Notes under the pieces: model-generated | Told to the model about the DNA's origin: nothing | Database searches by the model: none | What the model saw: only the letters and a program-made list of their open reading frames with translations | Assembly (NCBI RefSeq): GCF_052115385.1 | Contig: NZ_JBFRGP010000004.1 | Span: 395,039-459,038, forward strand | DNA from: Dyella_D sp052115385 | GTDB lineage: Bacteria; Pseudomonadota; Gammaproteobacteria; Xanthomonadales; Rhodanobacteraceae | Direction: 5' to 3' | Length of the DNA stretch: 64,000 bases | Shown: positions 1-7,368 of the stretch, one piece after another | How positions within the stretch are numbered: the stretch's first letter is position 1 | Layout: each line of letters starts with the position of its first letter | Program-made: the position numbers and the translations under genes

Positions 1-164
1 CTGCATGCGCGCCGGCCCTCCGGTATTGCCTCTTCGGGGCCAAGACTAGCGCGCCTGTGGCGGCGGATGACAGCCCTTGCCAACCGCGGCGTGGCGGGGG
101 CATGCTGGCTCTCCCGCGCGATGGGGCCCGAAGGAAGTTTCTGGCGGCCCCGCTGTCGAACAAC

Positions 165-194
165 AGCCCTTAGAACTTCAGCCCTTAGAACTTC
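165..194. repeat. 15-bp perfect tandem duplication at the 3' end of gcvR
   Basis: The unit agcccttagaacttc occurs twice in direct succession (165-179 and 180-194). The second copy contains the reverse-strand stop codon and last codons of the ACT-domain gene; the first lies just beyond the stop. It looks like a small tandem duplication that left the reading frame intact. Confidence 0.8.
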
Positions 195-739
195 ACCGGA
201 TCCATGATGGCGTCCAGGTTGAGGCCGTCGCAGAACTCCAGGAAGTCGTCGCGCAAGGCGGCGATATGGGTGTCGGCGGGAATGCCCACCGTGATCTGCG
301 CCTGGAACATTGCCGCGCCGGTCTGCATGGCCTGGTAGCGCATCGAGTGCAGCTGTTCCACCGCGATGCCGTGGCGGTCGAAGAAATCGATGATGCGCAC
401 CAGGATCCCCGGCCGGTCGGCCGAGATCACTTCCACCAGGTAGGGCAGCAGGCGCGAGGCCTGGCTGCGGCCGTCGGTGCGGTAGTGCATCAGCTGTATG
501 TCTTCCTCGCGCGCGAACTTGGCCAGGGCGGACTCCAGCTTGGCCACCGCGTCCCAGGAGCCGGTCGCCAGCAGGGTCAGCGAGGTATCCACGCCGATGG
601 TCGACACGCGCGCGTCGGCCAGGTTGCAGCCGGCGTCGGCGATGCGGCGGGCCAGGCTCAGCAGGGGAGTGCGCGGCGACGGGGTCAGGGCCTGGATCAG
701 CAGCTGGTGGTCGTTGCCGGTACGCGAGGAACGGTTCAA
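185..739 (-). CDS. gcvR: GcvR-type protein with two ACT domains
   Basis: The 184-residue protein matches the glycine cleavage system transcriptional repressor family (GcvR): two consecutive ACT domains and no DNA-binding domain. The first ACT-like unit covers about residues 10-90 and the second about 95-175, the latter holding the motif SADRPGILVRIIDFF typical of ACT ligand folds. In enterobacteria GcvR binds glycine and antagonises the activator GcvA; in this lineage the partner is unknown. It is divergent from dapA, an arrangement common in gammaproteobacteria. Length fits the family (about 180-190 residues). The family call is firm from sequence. The regulatory target is inferred, because ACT-only proteins can serve other amino-acid sensing roles. 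Confidence 0.8.
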   Translation of the reverse strand: MNRSSRTGNDHQLLIQALTPSPRTPLLSLARRIADAGCNLADARVSTIGVDTSLTLLATGSWDAVAKLESALAKFAREEDIQLMHYRTDGRSQASRLLPYLVEVISADRPGILVRIIDFFDRHGIAVEQLHSMRYQAMQTGAAMFQAQITVGIPADTHIAALRDDFLEFCDGLNLDAIMDPVKF

Positions 740-864
740 GGATGTCGGCCTGTAGCGTGGGCCCGCGCAGCGCGGGACGGCGGCGCAGGGCTCGGCGAGC
801 TTACTTGTCGCCCCTCCGAGGTCGCAAGTAACATGCAGGGCTTGGCTTCTGGCCGGAGTATGTC

Positions 865-1758
865 TTGAAGATTGGTGGAAGCATCTGCGCCCTGGCGACC
901 CCGTTCACGTTGGACGGCGCGCTGGATCTGGACGCCTTCGGGCGGTTGCTGGACTACCAGATCGCGGGCGGGACGCAGGCGGTGGTGGTCGCCGGTTCCA
1001 CCGGCGAAGCCCATATGCTCGAGCACGACGAATACGAAATCCTGCTGGCCTTCGCGGTGAAACGCGTGGCGGGGCGCATCCCGGTGCTCGCCGGCACCGG
1101 CGAAGCGGGCACGGCCAAGACCGTGGCGTTGACGCGCCGCGCGCGCGAACTGGGCGCCGATGCCGCGCTGGTGGTGGCGCCGTTCTACGTGCGGCCCACG
1201 CAGGAAGGCCTGCGCCGCCATTTCCTCGAGGTCGCCGATAAGGGCGGCCTGCCCGTGCTGCTCTACAACGTGCCCGGCCGCACCGGCTGCGACCTGCTGC
1301 CGGAGACCGTCGCCGCGCTGCGCGAGCATCCGGCCATCGTCGGCATCAAGGAAGCGGTGGGCAGCGACGAGCGCATCCGCGCCCTCGCGGAACTTGCGCG
1401 CGCGGATTTCGTCTACCTGTCCGGTGACGACCCGACCGCCGGCAAAGCCATGCTGGCCGGCGCGGTCGGCACCATCTCGGTGGTCGCCAATCTGGCGCCC
1501 AAGGCCTTCCGCGCGCTGTGCGACGCGGCGGTCGCGGGCGACCGGGCGGCTACCGCGCACTGCGACGATGTCCTCGCCGCGCTGGTTCAGGCGTTGAACT
1601 GCGCACCCAACCCGATCGCCGTGAAGGCCGGCCTGCCGGCGCTGGGGCTGGGTTCGGCGGCGCCGCGCCTGCCCCTGGTCGAACTGCAGGAAGGGCCGGA
1701 GCGGGCGCGCATCGCCGAAGCGCTGGCGGCTCTGGCATCCTTGGCAAACGCGGCCTGA
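865..1758 (+). CDS. dapA: 4-hydroxy-tetrahydrodipicolinate synthase
   Basis: DapA condenses pyruvate with aspartate semialdehyde, the committed step to lysine and meso-diaminopimelate for the cell wall. The 297-residue length is normal. The Schiff-base lysine is K162 (GIKEAVG), the catalytic tyrosine Y134 (LYNVPGRTG), and the pyruvate-binding loop is GSTGEA at 44-49. The first residue of the usual TT pair is Ser, which is conservative. The start is a TTG at 865, preceded by GGAG at 855-858; the nearby ATG at 860 runs straight into a stop. The next gene is the BamC-like lipoprotein, 34 bp downstream, matching the dapA-bamC order of other gammaproteobacteria. Confidence 0.95.
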   Translation: MKIGGSICALATPFTLDGALDLDAFGRLLDYQIAGGTQAVVVAGSTGEAHMLEHDEYEILLAFAVKRVAGRIPVLAGTGEAGTAKTVALTRRARELGADAALVVAPFYVRPTQEGLRRHFLEVADKGGLPVLLYNVPGRTGCDLLPETVAALREHPAIVGIKEAVGSDERIRALAELARADFVYLSGDDPTAGKAMLAGAVGTISVVANLAPKAFRALCDAAVAGDRAATAHCDDVLAALVQALNCAPNPIAVKAGLPALGLGSAAPRLPLVELQEGPERARIAEALAALASLANAA

Positions 1759-1792
1759 CGGCCGCCCGATCTCTCAACGGAACTCCAATTCA

Positions 1793-2389
1793 ATGAAGAA
1801 ATCCCCGCTCCTCGTCGCCATGCCGGCCCTGGCCCTGTCCGCCTTGCTGCTTTCCGGTTGCGGCATGTTCCGCTCGGAGAAGGCCTGGGAGGCCGCCAAG
1901 CAGGAAACGCCGCTGGAGATCCCGCCGGGCCTGGATACGCCGTCGACCAGCGCCGCCCTGGTGATCCCGGAGCAGGGCGCCAACACCCCGACCTCCAACG
2001 GCGCAACCGCGCGCGTGGGCAAGGGCGGCGGCGTGATCGCCGACGGCTTCGTGCTCACCGAGAGCGTCGACAACGCTTATCGCCGCGTCGGCCAGGCGCT
2101 GGAGCAGGGCGACATCGGCCAGGTGGTGAGCCACGATGACGCCGGCCACGCCTATACGCTGAGCGTGGTGGCCTCGGCCGTGCAGGGCAGCAAGCCGGGC
2201 TTCTTCCGCCGCATGTTCGGCGCCGGCAAGAAGGACAGCTCGGCCCCGGCACCGGGCGCCGCGCCGCACCAGGTGCAGGTGGTGGTCGGCCCCAGCGGCC
2301 AGAGCGCCAGCGAAGTGCGCGCGCAGGGCGATGCCGCTGCCGTGGCTAAGGTGGTGGATACGCTGAAGTCGCGCCTGGGCGGGAATTGA
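1793..2389 (+). CDS. BamC/NlpB-like outer-membrane lipoprotein
   Basis: A 198-residue exported lipoprotein. The N-terminus has a basic start, a hydrophobic stretch and a lipobox LSGC with the lipidated cysteine at about residue 23. After it comes ETPLEIPPGLD, resembling the unstructured N-terminal segment of BamC. A compact domain follows (about 75-195), including a Ser/Ala-rich insertion. It is shorter than E. coli BamC (about 344 residues), so only one helix-grip-like domain may be present. It lies directly after dapA, as bamC (dapX) does in many gammaproteobacteria, so a role in the BAM outer-membrane assembly complex is likely but inferred from position and the N-terminal signature. A terminator follows. 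Confidence 0.65.
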   Translation: MKKSPLLVAMPALALSALLLSGCGMFRSEKAWEAAKQETPLEIPPGLDTPSTSAALVIPEQGANTPTSNGATARVGKGGGVIADGFVLTESVDNAYRRVGQALEQGDIGQVVSHDDAGHAYTLSVVASAVQGSKPGFFRRMFGAGKKDSSAPAPGAAPHQVQVVVGPSGQSASEVRAQGDAAAVAKVVDTLKSRLGGN

Positions 2390-2416
2390 TCCCATCCGGC
2401 GGCCTCGCCGCCAACG

Positions 2417-2446
2417 AAAAAGCCGCCCTTCGGGGCGGCTTTTTTC
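2417..2446. terminator. Intrinsic terminator between convergent bamC-like gene and fdxA
   Basis: Perfect 8-bp stem agccgccc/gggcggct with a TTCG loop (2421-2440), followed by a T run on the plus strand and preceded by an A run. It can terminate transcription from both sides. Confidence 0.9.
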
Positions 2447-2471
2447 GTATTCGACATAGGAAAAGTCGGAA

Positions 2472-2795
2472 TCAGCGCTGCAATTGATCCAGCTTGTCCG
2501 GCTTGTTTTCCCATTCCTTGGCGTCCGCCAGGCCGTCCTTGCGCTCGGTGATCACCGGCCAGGCCTTGGCCAGTTCGGCGTTGAGCGCCACGAAGGACTC
2601 CTGCCCGGCGGGCACGTCGTCTTCCGGATAGATGGCGTTGATCGGGCATTCCGGCTCGCACAGGGTGCAGTCGATGCACTCGTCCGGATCGATCACCAGG
2701 AAATTCGGGCCTTCGTGGAAGGCGTCGACAGGGCAGACTTCGACGCAGTCGGTGTACTTGCACTTGATGCAGTTGTCGGTGACGACAAAGGTCAT
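2472..2795 (-). CDS. fdxA: 7Fe/8Fe ferredoxin FdxA
   Basis: A 107-residue bacterial ferredoxin of the FdxA family that carries electrons in the cytoplasm. Cysteines sit at 9, 12, 17 and 21 (first group) and 40, 43, 46 and 50 (second group, ECIDCTLCEPECP), the classic arrangement for one 3Fe-4S and one 4Fe-4S cluster. The C-terminal 50 residues form the long tail typical of Azotobacter-type FdxA. It is monocistronic, convergent with the lipoprotein gene and next to tRNA-Glu. The specific redox partner cannot be read from sequence. Confidence 0.93.
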   Translation of the reverse strand: MTFVVTDNCIKCKYTDCVEVCPVDAFHEGPNFLVIDPDECIDCTLCEPECPINAIYPEDDVPAGQESFVALNAELAKAWPVITERKDGLADAKEWENKPDKLDQLQR

Positions 2796-2842
2796 GCGAT
2801 CACGGGCCTGTATATGCCGGGGGGCCTGTGCAGGCCCGGAAG

Positions 2843-2918
2843 TGGCGCTCCCTACGAGGTTCGAACTCGTGTTCCCGCCTTGAGAGGGCGGTGTCCTAGG
2901 CCACTAGACGAAGGGAGC
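2843..2918 (-). tRNA. tRNA-Glu (anticodon CTC)
   Basis: A complete 76-nt cloverleaf reads on the reverse strand. The acceptor stem gctccct pairs with agggagc, the CCA end is encoded (2843-2845), and the anticodon loop ctCTCaa is flanked by ccgcc/ggcgg. The T loop is ttcgaac. CTC reads GAG codons. The D arm (cgtctagtggccta) matches bacterial tRNA-Glu. Confidence 0.95.
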
Positions 2919-2938
2919 GAAAAGCACCGGAGCGCGCT

Positions 2939-2966
2939 AGTATAGCGAAATTGTTGCGGCCGGCAA
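2939..2966 (-). promoter_or_regulatory. Sigma-70-type promoter of tRNA-Glu
   Basis: On the reverse strand, TTGCCG (-35), 16 bp, then TATACT (-10). The -10 box lies about 20 bp upstream of the tRNA 5' end, a usual distance for stable RNA genes. Confidence 0.7.
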
Positions 2967-2988
2967 TGCCCTCCGTGACAGCTGTCTC

Positions 2989-4461
2989 ATGCCCGAAGCC
3001 ATGCTGCGCAGCCTCGGATTCACCCGACGCGAGCTTGAAACCGAGGCCATGCGGCAACCCTTCCGCTGCAAGGATTCAAACCGCTTGAACTTGAAAGCAA
3101 GGAACGAGGCCACGCCGTCGCTGCGCATCATTCCGCGCGAGCAGCACGTGATATCGCGCAAGAACATCAGCAAGGCCGCGCTGCGTGTGCTGTACCGCCT
3201 CCACGAAGCCGGCTATGACGCCTTCCTGGTCGGAGGCGCCGTGCGCGACCTCCTGCTCGGCGGCCATCCCAAGGACTTCGACGTGGCCACCAATGCCACG
3301 CCGGAAGACGTCAAGAAGCTGTTCCGCAACTGCCGCCTGATCGGCCGCCGCTTCCGCCTCGCCCACGTGGTGTACGGGCCGGAGATCATCGAGGTGGCGA
3401 CCTTCCGCGGCACCGGCGAGGAAGACGGCAGCGAGGGCGGCGGCGACCGCCACATCGTCGACGGCCGCATCGTGCGCGACAACGTCTGGGGCAGCATCGA
3501 GGAAGACGCGCTGCGCCGCGACTTCCGCGTCAACGCGCTGTACTACGACATCAGCGACTTCTCCGTGCGCGACTACGTCGGCGGCATGCCGGACGTGGAA
3601 AACCGCGTGCTGCACCTGATCGGCGATCCGGTCACGCGCTACCGCGAGGACCCGGTGCGCATGCTGCGCGCGGTGCGCCTGGCGGCCAAGCTCAATTTCC
3701 GCATCGACGCCGCGGCCTTCGCGCCGTTCGAGGAACTGGGCCCGCTGCTGCTGGACGCCTCGCCGGCGCGCCTGTTCGACGAGTCGCTCAAGCTGTTCCT
3801 GAGCGGGCACGGCCTTAAGAGCTTCCGCCTGCTGGAGCACAGCGGCCTGCTCAAGTTCATGTTTCCCGCCACCGCGCGTTCGCTCAAGCGCGGCGACGAA
3901 GCCCTGCGCAAGCTGATCGAAGAGGGCCTGGGCAGTACCGATGCGCGCGTGGCCGAAGGCAAGTCGGTGACGCCGGCCTTCCTGTTCGCGGTGCTGCTGT
4001 GGGGCGAAGTGCGCGATCTGGCGCATGCCTGGATCGTCAAGGGCGTGGAGAGCACGCAGGCCTGGGGCCGCGCGGTGGCGCACGTGGTGTCCGAGCAGTG
4101 CCAGCGCGTGGCGATCCCGCGCCGCTTCACCATCACCATGGAAGAGATCTGGGCGCTGCAGCCACGCTTCGAGCAGGTGCAGCGCAAGCGCGTGTTCCGC
4201 CTGATGGCGCACCCGCGTTTCCGCGCCGCCTTCGACTTCCTGCTGCTGCGCGGCACCGAGTCACAGGCGATCGATCAGCTCGGCCAGTGGTGGGCGCATG
4301 CCCAGCAGCTGTCGCACGAGACGCTGGCCGCCGCGCTGTCCGGCAGCGGTGCCGACGTGCCGTCGGCGGGCGATGTCGAGCCCGCGCCGGCGAGCAAGCC
4401 GCGCAAGCGTCGCCGCCGCAAGCCGGGCGGCAAATCCGGCGGCAAATCGGGCGCGGCGTGA
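2989..4461 (+). CDS. pcnB: Poly(A) polymerase I
   Basis: PcnB adds 3' poly(A) tails to RNAs, promoting their decay. The class II nucleotidyltransferase head shows GGAVRDLLLG (82-91) and the catalytic aspartates in KDFDVATNA (95-103). RRFRLAHVVYG, the RNA/NTP-binding region (EDPVRMLRAVRLAAKL) and the C-terminal poly(A) polymerase domain follow. The basic C-terminal tail (KPRKRRRRKPGGKSGGK) suits RNA binding and distinguishes it from CCA-adding enzymes. The first possible ATG gives 490 residues; ATGs 4 and 20 codons later are alternatives, since the first 50 residues are poorly conserved in this family. Its stop overlaps the folK start. Confidence 0.92.
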   Translation: MPEAMLRSLGFTRRELETEAMRQPFRCKDSNRLNLKARNEATPSLRIIPREQHVISRKNISKAALRVLYRLHEAGYDAFLVGGAVRDLLLGGHPKDFDVATNATPEDVKKLFRNCRLIGRRFRLAHVVYGPEIIEVATFRGTGEEDGSEGGGDRHIVDGRIVRDNVWGSIEEDALRRDFRVNALYYDISDFSVRDYVGGMPDVENRVLHLIGDPVTRYREDPVRMLRAVRLAAKLNFRIDAAAFAPFEELGPLLLDASPARLFDESLKLFLSGHGLKSFRLLEHSGLLKFMFPATARSLKRGDEALRKLIEEGLGSTDARVAEGKSVTPAFLFAVLLWGEVRDLAHAWIVKGVESTQAWGRAVAHVVSEQCQRVAIPRRFTITMEEIWALQPRFEQVQRKRVFRLMAHPRFRAAFDFLLLRGTESQAIDQLGQWWAHAQQLSHETLAAALSGSGADVPSAGDVEPAPASKPRKRRRRKPGGKSGGKSGAA

Positions 4462-4940
4462 CCGCTGCCTATGTGGCGCTGGGCAGCAATCTGGGCGATT
4501 CCCGGCGCTATCTGAGCGAAGCCATCGAAGCGATGGCGCGGCTGCCGTCCACCCGGGTGGAGGCGCGCTCGCGCGTCTACCGCACGCCGCCGTGGGGGAT
4601 GCTGGAGCAGCCGCCGTTCCTCAATGCCGCCGTCCGGCTGGACACCGCGCTGTCCGCCGACGAACTGCTGGACGCCCTGCTGGCGATCGAACGCGCCGCC
4701 GGCCGCAGCCGCGAGGGCGAGCGCTGGGGCCCGCGCACGCTGGACCTGGACCTGCTGCATATGGACGGCGTGCGCCTGGCCGGCGAACGCCTGACCCTGC
4801 CGCATCCGCGCATCGCCGAGCGCGCCTTCGTGCTGCTGCCGCTGGCGGAATTGGCGCCGACGCTGGACCTGCCCGGCCAGGGCCAGGTCGCCGAACTGCT
4901 CGCCGCGCTGGACTGCAGCGGTTGCGAAGCGCTGCCTTGA
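4458..4940 (+). CDS. folK: HPPK, folate pathway pyrophosphokinase
   Basis: FolK (2-amino-4-hydroxy-6-hydroxymethyldihydropteridine pyrophosphokinase) transfers pyrophosphate from ATP to hydroxymethyl-dihydropterin in folate synthesis. The 160-residue protein carries the N-terminal GSNLGD motif, the PPWGMLEQPPFLNA segment, and the metal and ATP-binding signature RWGPRTLDLDLL, then PHPRIAERAFVLLPL. Length is standard. The GTG start at 4458 overlaps the pcnB stop (gtga), so the two are translationally coupled, as in many gammaproteobacteria where pcnB-folK-panBC form one transcription unit. Confidence 0.93.
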   Translation: MTAAYVALGSNLGDSRRYLSEAIEAMARLPSTRVEARSRVYRTPPWGMLEQPPFLNAAVRLDTALSADELLDALLAIERAAGRSREGERWGPRTLDLDLLHMDGVRLAGERLTLPHPRIAERAFVLLPLAELAPTLDLPGQGQVAELLAALDCSGCEALP

Positions 4941-4995
4941 GCCTTTTGTGCAATGCGGCGGATAATCTGTTTCTTCCCTACCTGAAGGCGTCCCC

Positions 4996-5826
4996 GTGTA
5001 CGTCCAGAATGCCAACGCCCCCGCCCGCAAGCCCGTGACGGTGCCTGGCCTGCGGGCCATGAAGGCGGAAGGGCGGCCGATCGTGGTGCTGACCGCCTAC
5101 GACTACAGCTTCGCCTGGCAGCTCGAAACGGCCGGCATCGACATTGCCCTGGTCGGCGACTCGCTCGGCATGGTGGTGCAGGGGCATGCGAGCACGCTGC
5201 CGGTGACGCTGGAACACATGGTCTATCACACCAGCGCGGTGGCCCGCGGCCTGTCGGCCACCTTGCTGGTGAGCGACCTGCCGTTCATGAGCGACCGCGA
5301 TGTGCCGCACATGCTCGACGCCGGCGCGCGGCTGGTCGGCGAGGGCGGTGCGGCGATGGTGAAGATCGAGGGTGCGGCGCCGCATATCCTCGATGGCATC
5401 CATGCGCTGGCGACCCGCGCCATTCCGGTCTGCGCACACCTGGGGCTCACCCCGCAGTCGGTGCACAAGTTCGGCGGTTTCCGTATCCAGGGCCGCGAGC
5501 AGGAAGCCGCCGACCGCGTGGTGGCCGAGGCCAAGGCGGTGGAACAGGCCGGCGCCGACCTGCTGGTGATGGAGGGCGTGCCCACCTCGCTGGGCCAGCG
5601 CGTGACCCAGGCCGTCGGCATCCCGGTGATCGGCATCGGCGCCGGCCCGCATTGCGACGGCCAGGTGCTGGTATTGCAGGACATGCTGGGCATCACCCCG
5701 GGCAAGCGACCGAAATTCAGCAAGGATTTCCTGGCCGGACGCGATTCTGTGGCGGCTGCGCTCGCCGCCTATGCCGGGGACGTGCGCAGCGGCGCCTTCC
5801 CGGCCCCCGAACACTGTTTCAGCTGA
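4996..5826 (+). CDS. panB: Ketopantoate hydroxymethyltransferase
   Basis: PanB makes ketopantoate from ketoisovalerate and methylene-tetrahydrofolate, the first step of pantothenate (coenzyme A) synthesis. The 276-residue TIM-barrel enzyme has the Mg-binding region LVGDSLGMVVQGH (about 53-64), DLPFMS, and the late motifs MEGVPTSL and IGIGAGPHCDGQVLV. The start is a GTG at 4996 giving MYVQNANAP. Folate-dependent chemistry downstream of folK is a sensible pairing. It sits 12 bp before panC, clearly in one operon. Confidence 0.95.
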   Translation: MYVQNANAPARKPVTVPGLRAMKAEGRPIVVLTAYDYSFAWQLETAGIDIALVGDSLGMVVQGHASTLPVTLEHMVYHTSAVARGLSATLLVSDLPFMSDRDVPHMLDAGARLVGEGGAAMVKIEGAAPHILDGIHALATRAIPVCAHLGLTPQSVHKFGGFRIQGREQEAADRVVAEAKAVEQAGADLLVMEGVPTSLGQRVTQAVGIPVIGIGAGPHCDGQVLVLQDMLGITPGKRPKFSKDFLAGRDSVAAALAAYAGDVRSGAFPAPEHCFS

Positions 5827-5837
5827 GACACACCTCC

Positions 5838-6683
5838 ATGCAGACTGTGCAAGACGCCGCGGCCCTGCGCGCCGTAATCCGCGGCTGGCGCTCCCAGGGC
5901 CAGACCGTGGGTTTCGTGCCGACCATGGGCAACCTCCACGCCGGCCATTACTCGCTGATCAAGCTGGCGCGTGCGCGCACCGACCGCGTGGTGGCGAGCG
6001 TATTCGTCAATCCCACCCAGTTCGGCCCGAACGAGGATTTCGAGCGCTATCCGCGCACCCTGGTGCAGGACCAGGCCGGCCTGGCCGAGCAGCAGTGCGA
6101 CCTGGTGTTCGCGCCCGACGTGGCCACCCTGTATCCGTTCGGCCCGGACAGCAGCGTCAGCGTGCACGTGCCGCAGGTCACCGACACGCTGGAAGGCGCG
6201 CACCGTCCCGGTCATTTCGACGGCGTCGCCACCGTGGTGTGCAAGCTGTTCAACCTGGTGCAGCCGGATGTGGCCGTGTTCGGCCAGAAGGACTTCCAGC
6301 AGCTGAAGGTGATTGAGCGCATGGTGCGCGACCTGGCCTTGCCGGTGAAGGTGATGGGCGCGCCCACCCTGCGCGCCGACGACGGCCTGGCGCTGAGCTC
6401 GCGCAACCAGTACCTGTCGCGCGACGAGCGCGAGCTGGCCCCGCAGGTCTACGCCACCTTGCAGCAGATGCGCGAGCTGGTCGGCAAGGGCCACGCGATC
6501 AAGGTGGTGGAGCAGGCCGCGGCCTCCAAGCTGGCCCGTAGCGGCTTCGAGCCCGACTACGCCGTGATCCGCCGCGCTGAGGACCTGTCCGAGCCGGCCG
6601 AGGGCGAGCGCGACGGCCTGGTGGCGCTGATCGCCGCCCGCCTGGGCAAGACCCGCCTGATCGACAACTTGCCTTTCGATTAA
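5838..6683 (+). CDS. panC: Pantothenate synthetase
   Basis: PanC ligates pantoate and beta-alanine using ATP, via a pantoyl-adenylate. The 281-residue protein has the HIGH-like ATP motif in PTMGNLHAGH (28-37), FVNPTQFGPNEDF, the FGQKDFQQL segment and the KMSKS-like SSRNQYLS loop. The ATG at 5838 is chosen because it starts MQTVQDAAALR, the normal PanC N-terminus; the frame is open further upstream but overlaps panB. It is preceded by panB and followed by panD, so the whole pantothenate branch is encoded together. Confidence 0.95.
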   Translation: MQTVQDAAALRAVIRGWRSQGQTVGFVPTMGNLHAGHYSLIKLARARTDRVVASVFVNPTQFGPNEDFERYPRTLVQDQAGLAEQQCDLVFAPDVATLYPFGPDSSVSVHVPQVTDTLEGAHRPGHFDGVATVVCKLFNLVQPDVAVFGQKDFQQLKVIERMVRDLALPVKVMGAPTLRADDGLALSSRNQYLSRDERELAPQVYATLQQMRELVGKGHAIKVVEQAAASKLARSGFEPDYAVIRRAEDLSEPAEGERDGLVALIAARLGKTRLIDNLPFD

Positions 6684-6782
6684 GCCCCCCCCACATAGCG
6701 CGACAACCGGTCTCGTTGCAGCGAGCCGGTCCGCACACCGATAATTGCCCGCTACGCAGACCTTTTTGCTGGAAGTCATGCC

Positions 6783-7169
6783 ATGAACCTGAACATGCTC
6801 AAGGCCAAGATCCACCGCGCCACGGTGACGCACGCCGAGCTGCACTACGAAGGCTCGATCGCGATCGACGGCCTGCTGCTCGATGCCTCCGGCATCCGCG
6901 AGTACGAGCAGATCCACGCGTGGAACATCAACAACGGCAAGCGCTTCGTCACCTATGCGCTGCGCGCGGAAGAAGGCTCCGGCATCATCTCGGTGAACGG
7001 CAGCGCGGCCCATCGCGCCCAGCCGGGCGACCTGGTGATCATCGCCGCGTTCGCTCAGCTGTCCGAGGCGGAGCTGGAGAAGTTCCAGCCGACCCTGGTG
7101 TACGTCGATGCCGACAATCGCATCTCGCACACCAACCGCTCGATCCCCAAGCAGATGGCGGCAGCCTGA
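6783..7169 (+). CDS. panD: Aspartate 1-decarboxylase
   Basis: PanD decarboxylates aspartate to beta-alanine, the second substrate of PanC. It is made as a 128-residue proenzyme that self-cleaves between Gly24 and Ser25 (HYEGS) to generate a pyruvoyl group; these residues fall at the expected positions with the chosen start. Conserved NNGKRFVTYA and the RAQPGDLVIIAAFA barrel segment are present. It lies 99 bp after panC, a larger gap than between panB and panC, so it may also have its own promoter. Confidence 0.95.
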   Translation: MNLNMLKAKIHRATVTHAELHYEGSIAIDGLLLDASGIREYEQIHAWNINNGKRFVTYALRAEEGSGIISVNGSAAHRAQPGDLVIIAAFAQLSEAELEKFQPTLVYVDADNRISHTNRSIPKQMAAA

Positions 7170-7186
7170 GGCCAGGCTGCCCATTG

Positions 7187-7257
7187 TCGTCACCCCAGCG
7201 CAAGCTGGGGTCCGGCGCCTCCAAGGCACTGGATTCCAGCTTGCGCCGGAATAACGA
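7187..7257. repeat. Imperfect inverted repeat element after panD
   Basis: Two 27-bp arms (7187-7213 and 7231-7257) pair with about six mismatches around an 18-nt loop. The layout, with tcgtcacccc at one end and ggaataacga at the other, resembles small dispersed intergenic palindromes common in Xanthomonadales and beta-proteobacteria. It could act as a transcript-end hairpin for panD. Only one copy is seen here. Confidence 0.6.
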
Positions 7258-7368
7258 GTTCGAAGGACGGCAAGTTTTTCAGTCATTCCAAATTGGCATG
7301 TCGCGCGCTACTCACGCGCCACTTATTGGCTCTAAGATCGGGGTTCCCTCCCCGCCAAGTACGAGCCC

